Numbered from the stretch's first letter, positions 1 through 6,367 are shown. The stretch: DNA of 7,943 nucleotides from Planctomycetes bacterium UBA1662 (GCA_002320775.1 DCKY01000272.1:3561-11503); one strand, 5' to 3'. The notes: generated by a model not told the origin, from the letters alone. Made by a program: numbers and translations.

Positions 1-119
1 GCCTCTTCCCCGGCTTCTGGAGAACCCTCTACGGTCTCCCCGCCCGGCTGCTCGGAGACCTGCTCTTCCACGTTTTCTTCGGTCTGTTCCGGTTCGTCGT
101 TCACTTCTTCATCTATCAT
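1..119 (-). CDS. N-terminus of an acidic protein, cut by the window edge
   Basis: The reading frame is open from an ATG at 119-117 to base 1 (39 codons plus two bases). It begins MIDEEVNDEPEQTEEN and continues as a Glu/Gln/Pro/Gly-rich stretch almost without hydrophobic residues. The start overlaps the end of the upstream phosphatase gene by 11 bases in another frame, and an AGGT lies about 8 bases before the ATG, so translational coupling is plausible. A disordered acidic N-terminus of this kind is known in GrpE-type co-chaperones and several other cytosolic proteins, but no diagnostic domain is inside the window and I assign no function. A nearby ATG at 112-110 is closed by a stop after three codons and is not the start. 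The gene is supported only by the open frame, overlap and composition. Confidence 0.5.
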   Translation of the reverse strand, partial: MIDEEVNDEPEQTEENVEEQVSEQPGGETVEGSPEAGEE

Positions 120-1281
120 CAAATACCTGCAACTTTCCATCCGGCTGGAATACCAGGGCGCTGGCTCGTCCCATGTAGACCTGCTGGTTCATTCCCGTGT
201 CGATCATGATCACGCTATTGGAGAATCTTCCCTGTATCCTGAGAGACGCCGGCTGCGTGTGCCCGATGACGATCCGGTCCACGTCCTGGAATCCCAGGAT
301 CTTCTTCACCTCCGGGGCGAAGGCTTTTTCGTCTCCCAGCGCGAGGCCGCGATACCAGAAGGGGCCATCGGCCGCGAACAGGAGACTCGTACTCTTGATT
401 TTCTCGAGCACGGCAAAGCTTGCCGCGATCTTCGGGTGGGGCGGAGCCCCGGTCGCCTTCTCCCTGGCCAGCAGCAGGAAGAGCTCGTGGACTCCGAGCG
501 ACAGGTCGAAGACGCCGAGCTTTTCGAGCTTGTCGGTGGCGGTGAGGAACGCCTTCAGGTCGGCCTTGACCGAGCTGTTGATCTTGCTCGGGAGAATTTC
601 CGAGACCCGGGGGCTGATGCCTCCGTGGACAAAGAGGTTGCGGTCCTTGAGGTAGACGGTGTTGCGGGTGACCAACCAGGCCCCGATCTTCCCGCGCAGC
701 GAGAAGGCCTCGCGATGGGCGAAGAAGCCGGGCGGAAAGGAGACAGCAAAGGTTGTCGCGTTGATTTTCGAGGAGAGGCCCGCGTAGTAGTTTGAGCGCA
801 GCAGTCCGGCCGAGCTCTTTCCCAGTCCAAGGATCGCGGTCTTCTTCTTCGCGCGCAGGGCGGCGGTTTCATCCGCGGCGAAGGAGGTGTACTCGCGCGG
901 GTCTACGTAGCGCAGATCGCCCACGAGGTTCATCACCTCGTGGTTACCGATCAGGGTCGTGGCTTCTCCCCCGGCCTTCTTCGCCTCGACTTCGAGCTTC
1001 ATGAGGAGCTCGACGGCGGCGCGGGAGCCGGGCCCCCGGTCGAAGATGTCTCCGGTCTGTATGAGCTCCTTGCGGCCGCCGATCCAGCGGAGCTTGCTGT
1101 CGACAAGCCCGAGCTTGCCCAGCAGCTTGGTGAAGGAGGCGTAGTCCCCGTGGATATCGCCGATGGCGAAGCGCACGGCCGTCTTCGATGAGGGGGGTTT
1201 TTTCGCCGTCTCCTGGGCCTCGGCGGGACAGGCCGCGAGCCAGGACACGATGGCCATTATCAGCAGGAGGTGTTTGTTCAT
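109..1281 (-). CDS. exported PPP-type metallophosphatase (Shewanella-like phosphatase family)
   Basis: A calcineurin-like, two-metal phosphoesterase of 390 residues. Numbered from its first Met it shows the PPP signature in order: GDIHGD (41-46), GDIFDRG (77-83), GNHE (112-115), VHGGISP (218-224) and GHT (340-342). These supply the metal-binding Asp, His and Asn residues and the catalytic His. The stretch after GNHE (VMNLVGDLRY) and the late IDTGM resemble bacterial Shewanella-like protein phosphatases, which act on phosphoproteins; the substrate here is unknown. The N-terminus MNKHLLLIMAIVSWLAAC is a signal peptide with a lipobox-like LAAC, so it may be a lipoprotein; cleavage after AEA a few residues later is the alternative. 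I chose ATG 1281 over a GTG at 1290 because it gives a normal signal peptide. It lies 60 bases after the HEAT-repeat gene and is probably cotranscribed with it. Confidence 0.9.
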   Translation of the reverse strand: MNKHLLLIMAIVSWLAACPAEAQETAKKPPSSKTAVRFAIGDIHGDYASFTKLLGKLGLVDSKLRWIGGRKELIQTGDIFDRGPGSRAAVELLMKLEVEAKKAGGEATTLIGNHEVMNLVGDLRYVDPREYTSFAADETAALRAKKKTAILGLGKSSAGLLRSNYYAGLSSKINATTFAVSFPPGFFAHREAFSLRGKIGAWLVTRNTVYLKDRNLFVHGGISPRVSEILPSKINSSVKADLKAFLTATDKLEKLGVFDLSLGVHELFLLLAREKATGAPPHPKIAASFAVLEKIKSTSLLFAADGPFWYRGLALGDEKAFAPEVKKILGFQDVDRIVIGHTQPASLRIQGRFSNSVIMIDTGMNQQVYMGRASALVFQPDGKLQVFDDR

Positions 1282-1341
1282 GATCCGCACATGGTACCCG
1301 CAGAAGGCTTCGGGGGGAAAAATCCCTCGAAAAAAGCTTTC

Positions 1342-1998
1342 TCAGCGGCCGAGCGCCTCACGGGCCAGCTTTCTTACCCAGGAGTCTTCATCCTTGAGAG
1401 CGGCGCGCAGCAGCTTCTCTCCTCCGGGACCGCCGGACTCGGCAACAATCCGGATGATGGCCCTTCGGGTCAGCGCGAAGGGGTGACGGACGGCCTTCTC
1501 GAGGTAGGGGAGGGTCACCGGGCCAAGCCGCTTCAGGGCGGCCTCGGCTCGGACCCTGTTCTGAGAGCGCTGGCGTGAGAGCTCGCTGACATAACGGCGG
1601 ATCTCCGCCTCGAGCTTCGGGTCGACCGGGGCTCCGCCGGGCTCGGCGGATTCCTCCGCCTCTTTTACGGGTTTCTTCTTTTCCGCCGGCTTCTTCGGGC
1701 TGGCTCCGGGTTTCTTTCCGGCGCTCTCTTGAACATTCCGCGGCTTTTCGGTTCCCGGCTTTCCGGGCGGGACCCTGAAGTCGCAGCGCGTGTCGCGCCG
1801 CACTCTGAGGATGCGGTCCGGGTCGAGCGTCAGCGATCCGCCGCCGGTGAAGGTGATCGTGACGGGTCCGGAGTCGGGAAACTTGCCGATGACCTTGCCA
1901 TGGATGACGCGGCCATTGCGCAGCTCGACCGTGTCGGCGAGGGACGAGTCGGCGCCGGCGGCCAGCAGGACGGTGAGGATCAGCAGGGTCTTTTTCAT
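1342..1998 (-). CDS. secreted protein with a small N-terminal beta domain and C-terminal HEAT-like repeats
   Basis: This 218-residue protein has three parts. Residues 1-21 are a Sec signal peptide (MKKTLLILTVLLAAG..., likely cut after SLA). Residues 23-68 form a short beta-rich unit of the type TVELRNGRVIHGKVIG, a pattern common in secreted proteins of planctomycete-like bacteria. Residues 78-125 are a Lys/Pro/Glu-rich, probably disordered linker. Residues 128-218 are helical, with two HEAT-like units (AEAALKRLGPVTLPYLEKAV and KLLRAALKDEDSWVRKLAREALG), which normally bind other proteins. No catalytic residues are visible. The ATG is preceded by GGAG at 2006-2003 and a promoter at 2030-2058. 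It is probably periplasmic or surface-exposed and cotranscribed with the downstream phosphatase; a joint role is only a guess. Confidence 0.8.
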   Translation of the reverse strand: MKKTLLILTVLLAAGADSSLADTVELRNGRVIHGKVIGKFPDSGPVTITFTGGGSLTLDPDRILRVRRDTRCDFRVPPGKPGTEKPRNVQESAGKKPGASPKKPAEKKKPVKEAEESAEPGGAPVDPKLEAEIRRYVSELSRQRSQNRVRAEAALKRLGPVTLPYLEKAVRHPFALTRRAIIRIVAESGGPGGEKLLRAALKDEDSWVRKLAREALGR

Positions 1999-2029
1999 GG
2001 TTCTCCGGAGACTCTCAGTTCACACATCA

Positions 2030-2058
2030 ATTATAGAACGCCGGGGGCGAACTGTCCG
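2030..2058 (-). promoter_or_regulatory. sigma-70-type promoter for the HEAT-repeat gene
   Basis: On the minus strand a perfect TATAAT (2035-2030) lies 17 bases from CGGACA (2058-2053), which matches TTGACA at four of six positions. The predicted start of transcription, near 2023, gives a leader of about 25 bases that includes the GGAG before ATG 1998. The -35 box touches the edge of the inverted repeat that follows hisF. Confidence 0.55.
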
Positions 2059-2109
2059 GTCGGAAAAGAGCGGCCCTCCCAGGAGGCTCTTCGCAGCCGT
2101 TTTCGACCG
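2057..2109 (-). terminator. nested hairpin after hisF, probable terminator
   Basis: Two nested dyads follow the hisF stop. The outer arms are CGGTCG-g-AAAA (2057-2067) and TTTTCGACCG (2100-2109), with one bulged base. The inner stem, in the minus-strand sense, is AAGAG plus CCTCC, a two-base loop, GGAGG, a four-base bulge, then CTCTT followed by TT. The U-run is short, so termination may be partial, or the structure may do something else. Confidence 0.4.
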
Positions 2110-2114
2110 ATAAT

Positions 2115-2912
2115 TCAGCTTGCCGGTCCGCCGCCGGTTTCGAGCCGCACCCGGATGCCCTCTGCGGCGAGATCGCTCTTGATGCCGGGGATCGTGAAGC
2201 CGAGGAAGTGTACCATGCTGGCGATGAGGGCGGCATCGGCCTCGCCTTCGGTGAGCACCCGGGCGAGGTGTTCACTGGTTCCCGCTCCGCCGCTGGCGAT
2301 GACCGGGATCTCCACGGCGCGCGAGACCATGCGCGTGGCTGTCAGCTCGTAGCCGTCGCGGGTGCCGTCTGCGTTGATGGAGTTGAGGCAGATCTCTCCG
2401 GCGCCCAGCTCCTCGGCTCTCTTCGCCCACTCGAGCATATCGATGCCGGTACGTTCGCGACCTCCCTTGACGACGATTTCGTAGCCCGAGGGGATCTTCT
2501 CGCTGGCTTCGACTTCGAGGGCGTCCATTCCCAGCACGATGCACTGGTTGCCGAAGGCGCGGGCGCCATCGGAGATGATTTCGGGTTCGCGTACGGCGAG
2601 GGAGTTGACGCTGACCTTCTCGGCGCCGGCCAGCAGCACCTCGCGCATATCATCGAGATTGCGGATGCCTCCCCCGACAGAGAAGGGGATGAAGATCCGC
2701 CGCGCCACCTCGCGGACCATCTCGATATCGATGGGACGTCCCTCGGCCGAGGCGGTGATGTCGTAGAAGACCAGCTCATCGACGCCCTGGCGGTAGTATT
2801 CTTCCGCCATGGCCACGGGCTCTCCGACCTCCACGTTGCCCTTGAACTGGACTCCCTTGGTGACCTTCCCGTCGCGAACGTCGAGACAGACGATGAGGCG
2901 TTTGGACAGCAT
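2115..2912 (-). CDS. hisF: imidazole glycerol phosphate synthase, cyclase subunit HisF
   Basis: HisF is the (beta/alpha)8-barrel subunit that uses ammonia from HisH to convert PRFAR into imidazole glycerol phosphate and AICAR, in histidine synthesis. The 265-residue protein begins MLSKRLIVCLDVRDGKVTKG and keeps both catalytic aspartates, Asp11 (CLDVRDG) and Asp130 (VLGMDA), at the same numbers as in the Thermotoga enzyme. Phosphate-binding loops are visible: SVGGGIR (78-84) and IASGGAGT (205-212). The form with an insert before SGYEIVVKGGRERTG and ending MVHFLGFTIPGIK recalls, from memory, delta-proteobacterial HisF proteins. The usual SID before the DGT motif reads SIN here (Asn180). I start at ATG 2912, which shares its A with the hisH stop (TGATG) and has GGAG six bases upstream; a GTG at 2924 would add four atypical residues. 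Confidence 0.97.
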   Translation of the reverse strand: MLSKRLIVCLDVRDGKVTKGVQFKGNVEVGEPVAMAEEYYRQGVDELVFYDITASAEGRPIDIEMVREVARRIFIPFSVGGGIRNLDDMREVLLAGAEKVSVNSLAVREPEIISDGARAFGNQCIVLGMDALEVEASEKIPSGYEIVVKGGRERTGIDMLEWAKRAEELGAGEICLNSINADGTRDGYELTATRMVSRAVEIPVIASGGAGTSEHLARVLTEGEADAALIASMVHFLGFTIPGIKSDLAAEGIRVRLETGGGPAS

Positions 2913-3532
2913 CAGGGACTCCACTCCAGGAAGTTCTCGAGCAGCTTCAGGCCGGCCGGTCCGCTCTTCTCGGCGTGGAATTGGACAGCCACGAGGTTGT
3001 CGCGGGCCACGGCCGCGGTGAAATCGATGTCTCCGTAGGAGGCCGTTCCAAGAACGAGAGCCGGCTCGGCGGGCACGACGTGGTAGCTGTGAACGAAATA
3101 AAACTGCGAGCCGGCGGGTATGCCTTCGAGCACGGCGTGGGGGCCGCCGAAGCGCACCTCGTTCCAGCCCATGTGAGGCACCTTGCGGTCGACGCCCTCG
3201 GCGAAGCTGAAGCGCACCGCCTCGCCCTCGAGGAGCCCGAGGCAGTCGGTGCCGCCGTCTTCTTCGCTCCTCGAGAAGGCGACCTGGCAGCCGATGCAGA
3301 TGCCGAGGATCGGCCGGCCGGCCGAGTGGACGTCCCTGAGGGCGTCGGCCAGCCCGAGCTTCTCGAGGGTGGCCATCGATGAGCCGGCGGCGCCGACCCC
3401 GGGAAAGATGACGCGATCGGCCGAGCGGACAACCTCGGGGTCGCGGGTGATCTCGGGTTCATGGCCGAGGTGGCGAACGGCGCAGGCGACGCTCGTCAGG
3501 TTTCCGGCATCGTAATCAAGTACGGCTATCAT
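2912..3532 (-). CDS. hisH: imidazole glycerol phosphate synthase, glutaminase subunit HisH
   Basis: HisH is a class I (triad) glutamine amidotransferase that releases ammonia from glutamine and channels it through the HisF barrel. The 206-residue protein begins MIAVLDYDAGNLTSV and has the standard family length. The triad is present: nucleophile Cys79 in LGICIGCQ, and His186 and Glu188 in QFHAEKS. Other hallmarks are FPGVGA (43-48), VPHMGWNEV (118-126) and FVHSYH (146-151). Two deviations are a second Cys at 82, where Met is usual, and Ala for the common Pro in FHPEKS. The start at ATG 3532 has GAGAG just upstream; a longer open frame back to 3679 is rejected because it adds a low-quality Pro/Ser-rich extension that runs into the opposite gene. 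The last base of its stop is the first base of hisF. Confidence 0.97.
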   Translation of the reverse strand: MIAVLDYDAGNLTSVACAVRHLGHEPEITRDPEVVRSADRVIFPGVGAAGSSMATLEKLGLADALRDVHSAGRPILGICIGCQVAFSRSEEDGGTDCLGLLEGEAVRFSFAEGVDRKVPHMGWNEVRFGGPHAVLEGIPAGSQFYFVHSYHVVPAEPALVLGTASYGDIDFTAAVARDNLVAVQFHAEKSGPAGLKLLENFLEWSP

Positions 3533-3551
3533 TTCTCTCGGTGGCTCCGTG

Positions 3552-3576
3552 GCAAGCGGCACATTATACAGCTTGC
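3552..3576 (-). promoter_or_regulatory. hisHF promoter -10 box inside an inverted repeat
   Basis: On the minus strand a perfect TATAAT lies at 3568-3563. It predicts a start near 3556 and a leader of about 24 bases to ATG 3532. No good -35 is seen at 17 bases; CGGACC at 3589-3584 is 15 bases away. The box is framed by the arms GCAAGC (3552-3557) and GCTTGC (3571-3576), with 13 bases between them, so the dyad could be an operator. The -10 call is firm; the operator is inference. Confidence 0.5.
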
Positions 3577-3629
3577 TTCCCCGGGTCCGGCTGGAAAAAG
3601 GCTCCACTGAGAAGGGCGGGGGCGGTAGC

Positions 3630-4616
3630 ATGCGCGGCATGAAAGAAAAGAAAGATCGTGGAGAGCGGGCTGGCGGCAAGCGCGAGGGAGTGCTCCAGGT
3701 CCTGCACGGAAGCGTCCGGGAGGTCTACCGGGATGACTGGATCTGGGTGCTCGACAAGCCCGCGGGCGTCCTCTCCCAACCGAACCAGCCGACCAGGAAG
3801 GCATCCAACGCCCTGCTGAAGGGAGAGTTCGATTTCGAGGATGAGAGCTACAGAACGGAGGTGCCCGGCGAGGGCGAGCGCCGGGTGTGGCTTCTCCACC
3901 GGCTGGATCTCGACACCAGCGGGCTGATCGTCTGCGCCTTCGATCCGGAGGCGGCCGCGATCTTCAAGCAGGCCCTGCACGAGCGCGAGATCGAGAAGGC
4001 CTACAAGGCGCTCCTGCTTTCGGCGCCGAAGCCGCCCTTCGGCCGCTGGAGCGACTGCCTCGCCCGGTCGTCGCGCGGCGGGCGGGTGGATGTGCGGGTG
4101 CGTTCAGGCCGCAAGGTCAACGCGGAGACCAGCTATGAGCTCGAGCGTACCTTCCCCGGAACGGGTCTGTCCCTGGTCCGCCTGATGCCGCATACCGGCC
4201 GCACCCACCAGCTGCGGGTGCAGGCGGCGTGGCACGGCGTACCAGTCATCGGAGACCAGCGCTACGGAGACTTCGAGGCCAACAAGTTTCTCGCCGAGAA
4301 GATCGGGCTCAAGCATATGTTTCTTCATGCCTGGGGCCTGGCCTTCCGCCATCCGATCACGGGTCATCGCCTGAGCTTTACCCAGGAGCTCAGCCAGCGC
4401 CTGAAGCTTCCTCTCGATCGTCTCGAAAATCTAGGCACGAAGATACCGAGACGGGAGCGGCCCGAGGCGGACGCTAACAAGGGCTACCGGGGGAAGCGCC
4501 GCCGGGGCAAGGAGAAGGGGAGAGACCAGGAGCGCGAGCGCGGGCGAGGTCGAGGCCGCGGCGTTCGAGGCGCAAACCGCGGACGCGGCAACAAAAAGAA
4601 GAAACGGAAGAAGTAA
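3630..4616 (+). CDS. RluA-family pseudouridine synthase with a basic RG-rich tail
   Basis: This enzyme isomerises uridine to pseudouridine in rRNA or tRNA. The 328-residue protein has the core DWIWVLDKPAGVLSQP (36-51), catalytic motif HRLDLDTSG (90-98) with Asp93 as the nucleophile, EKAYKAL (122-128), HTGRTHQLRVQ (188-198) and GDQRYG (208-213). There is no S4 domain; the first 35 residues are short and basic instead. Residues 271-328 are an unusual Lys/Arg/Gly-rich tail with GRGRGRG and a final KKKKRKK, likely disordered and RNA-binding. The target base cannot be deduced. ATG 3630 follows a G-rich stretch (GGGGGCGGTAGC); ATG 3639 is an equal alternative, while a GTG at 3549 is unlikely since it would overlap the hisH promoter. 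The stop is 3 bases from that of the convergent gene. No clear plus-strand promoter was seen. Confidence 0.92.
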   Translation: MRGMKEKKDRGERAGGKREGVLQVLHGSVREVYRDDWIWVLDKPAGVLSQPNQPTRKASNALLKGEFDFEDESYRTEVPGEGERRVWLLHRLDLDTSGLIVCAFDPEAAAIFKQALHEREIEKAYKALLLSAPKPPFGRWSDCLARSSRGGRVDVRVRSGRKVNAETSYELERTFPGTGLSLVRLMPHTGRTHQLRVQAAWHGVPVIGDQRYGDFEANKFLAEKIGLKHMFLHAWGLAFRHPITGHRLSFTQELSQRLKLPLDRLENLGTKIPRRERPEADANKGYRGKRRRGKEKGRDQERERGRGRGRGVRGANRGRGNKKKKRKK

Positions 4617-4619
4617 CTC

Positions 4620-6152
4620 TCAGCAGAGGCGCGCTGGGGAATAATCCTTAGCGTGTAAGTCTGTACTGAGTTGCGAAAAAACTATGTCTGAAAGATATGT
4701 CTTCCATAGTTGTCGAAATGTCAAAGCAGGTAAGACGGTCTTTAGTGAATGAATAGTCTTTATTATTTGGCAGGATTCGTCCGATCGTGAAGCCTTCCAT
4801 GAATAGAGATAAAGATTTGACAAGATTCGAAACAACAGAAGGGGGTGTTTAATTTCCTGTAATTTACAAAGGATGTCTTCGTAGATAGCTTCCTTGTCAT
4901 TTACTCCCTGCTCGGAGAGAAGGATTGATGACAGCAATGTAGAGTAAGTAAACAGATTGTTGTCTTGGAGCGATTTAGCTAAAGACAGGCTACGGTTTAT
5001 GCATTCTTGGACTGCGAGATATTCTTTTTTTTCCAGGAGGAATTCACCTTTGATTAGGACCGTTGTGGCTAAGCCATGCCAGCCTTTGCTACCTAAAGAA
5101 GAAAAGATAGTTTCTGCTTTTTGGAGTATGCGGTCAGTGAAGGCAGAGCCCTGACTTTTCGCGTTTCCTGCATAGATTGTTAATTTGGCTAATTCGCGAT
5201 AGTAATACCCCGAGAGTTCTCTCCTGTTGTTGATTGGAAGGAGTTTACGTATAGATCTCAAAGCAGATTTGGCTCCTTGGAAGTCTCGGCACTTTATAGC
5301 AAGTTCATTTAACGAGAATAGAGCCTGAACCATCGCGGATCTTTGGTAAGGCCACTTCATTGATAAGGTACTTAGTTGTGTAGAGATTAGCTTCCTGACC
5401 TTTGAAGGGGATTGGACTCTTGTAGCCGCGGCGATATTACTACTGAAATATTTCTGTGCGGGGTAAATGGATCTGGAGTCATTAATCAGTGTTGTCATCT
5501 TAGAGGAGTGTTTTTGGGCCATTAGGTTTAATCCGAGTTCCGTATAGATCTTCCCTATGTGGCCTAATAGCTGGGTTTCTAAGAGAGTGTTTCGGAGCGA
5601 TTTTTCTTCCTTGAGCAAACACAGTGAGCGCTTTGCAGTTGAGAGAGAATTTTGAAAATGTTTTTTCTGAGCCTCTCGCCATGAGATAGCAGCGGCGATT
5701 AAGGCTTTTTCATATGGGTTATTTGAACTATTTATCGCACAGATGATGGCCTTCTTTGCTTCCGAATGGTTATTCCGGAGGCTTTCGATACTAAAGCGGA
5801 AGGTTTGTAGGATTGCTTGGTTCTCTAAGTGGGACCAGTCAACGGCTTTTATCTGGGAGTCTATTTTCTGCAGATTATGGCGATCAGTGATGGACGTAAA
5901 TATTAAGTCCAGTGCGTCCAGAAACGAATTATCCAGTTGATTGTTCCGTGTGTTAGAGGCGACTTGCTTTTTATACTGTCGTATAAATTGAGCCATTTTC
6001 GCGGGGGAGTCGTAATGTATGGTCAAAGGGAGCAGGTAAAGCATTAAGTCTGCACTCTCAGGCCCAATAGGTTTTGTTTTTAATAGAAGACGGGCCTTTG
6101 ACCAGGCGTCCTTATTGTTCCCCGAGAGCAATAGCTGATCTATGCAATCCAT
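4620..6152 (-). CDS. low-G+C alpha-solenoid (TPR-like) protein of unknown function
   Basis: I do not recognise a family for this 510-residue protein. It is nearly all helical, with paired helices spaced like TPR units at about 148-181, 190-224, 270-305, 313-350, 358-395, 399-433 and 436-470 (for example WHGLATTVLIKGEFLLEKKE followed by LAVQECINRSLSLAKSLQ). Such arrays resemble the helical regions fused to ATPase, kinase or LuxR-type regulators, but no ATPase, kinase or DNA-binding part is present, and no signal peptide or membrane segment. It is rich in Ser, Lys, Asn and Ile with AT-ending codons; three 60-base lines counted by hand are 38-45% G+C, against about 65% in hisF. ATG 6152 has no Shine-Dalgarno, and a frame stop lies eight codons upstream. 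Likely a transferred gene, or a remnant of a larger regulator. Confidence 0.75.
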   Translation of the reverse strand: MDCIDQLLLSGNNKDAWSKARLLLKTKPIGPESADLMLYLLPLTIHYDSPAKMAQFIRQYKKQVASNTRNNQLDNSFLDALDLIFTSITDRHNLQKIDSQIKAVDWSHLENQAILQTFRFSIESLRNNHSEAKKAIICAINSSNNPYEKALIAAAISWREAQKKHFQNSLSTAKRSLCLLKEEKSLRNTLLETQLLGHIGKIYTELGLNLMAQKHSSKMTTLINDSRSIYPAQKYFSSNIAAATRVQSPSKVRKLISTQLSTLSMKWPYQRSAMVQALFSLNELAIKCRDFQGAKSALRSIRKLLPINNRRELSGYYYRELAKLTIYAGNAKSQGSAFTDRILQKAETIFSSLGSKGWHGLATTVLIKGEFLLEKKEYLAVQECINRSLSLAKSLQDNNLFTYSTLLSSILLSEQGVNDKEAIYEDILCKLQEIKHPLLLFRILSNLYLYSWKASRSDESCQIIKTIHSLKTVLPALTFRQLWKTYLSDIVFSQLSTDLHAKDYSPARLC

Positions 6153-6367
6153 TTTTATAGGCTTCAGTGGTTTTTAGCGATAGACCGATATGGTGTTGGC
6201 CACCCGACTCTTTACTTCTGACCTTAATTTGCTGTTGGCGGTGCGGGCAAGGGTTTTCCTTTGCTGGCGGCCCGTAGCGAGGCTTGTTTAAACGCCCGTT
6301 TCTCAGTTATGCTTCTTCGTGTTCCGCCGCCGGGTGGATGTTTGAAGCGAACCTGAAGGAAACCGCC
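6153..6367. other. divergent intergenic region between the solenoid gene and the transferase
   Basis: These 215 bases pass from A+T-rich next to the solenoid gene to G+C-rich from about 6238. I found no gene, RNA or convincing -35/-10 pair for either direction. The transferase end carries the AAGGA ribosome site at 6356-6360. On the solenoid side a TATAAA lies only a few bases before ATG 6152, too close to serve as that start's -10 box. Confidence 0.5.
6356..6360 (+). promoter_or_regulatory. ribosome binding site fixing the transferase start
   Basis: AAGGA sits seven bases before ATG 6368 and is the only good Shine-Dalgarno for this frame. It decides against ATG 6338 and TTG 6284, which would add 10 and 28 residues with no family character. 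Confidence 0.65.

Noticed and set aside
259..795. Plus-strand open frame opposite the phosphatase
   Set aside because: The minus-strand frame carries all the PPP motifs in order; the plus-strand one has no recognisable motif and no ribosome site.
1305..1341. Hairpin between the HEAT-repeat and phosphatase genes
   Set aside because: The stem is only GGGA/TCCC around a T-rich loop and no U-run follows it, so it does not look like a terminator.
2208..3038. Long plus-strand open frame of 276 codons opposite hisF
   Set aside because: It is the antisense shadow of hisF and the hisH end in high-G+C DNA. It is rich in Asp, Gly, His and Val with no domain, and HisF is unmistakable on the other strand.
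3542..3570. Plus-strand promoter for the synthase using TATACA at 3565-3570
   Set aside because: Only four of six bases match a -10 box, and nothing like a -35 lies 15-19 bases upstream.
3549..3629. GTG start at 3549 for the pseudouridine synthase
   Set aside because: It would overlap the hisHF promoter and add residues without family character; ATG 3630 or 3639 is better placed.
3533..3679. N-terminal extension of hisH to 3679
   Set aside because: The extra 49 residues are Pro/Ser/Phe-rich, overlap the pseudouridine synthase start and the promoter, and the normal HisH N-terminus MIAVLDYDAGN begins at 3532.
6284..6367. N-terminal extension of the transferase from TTG 6284
   Set aside because: The start is a rare codon without a ribosome site, whereas ATG 6368 has AAGGA at the right distance.
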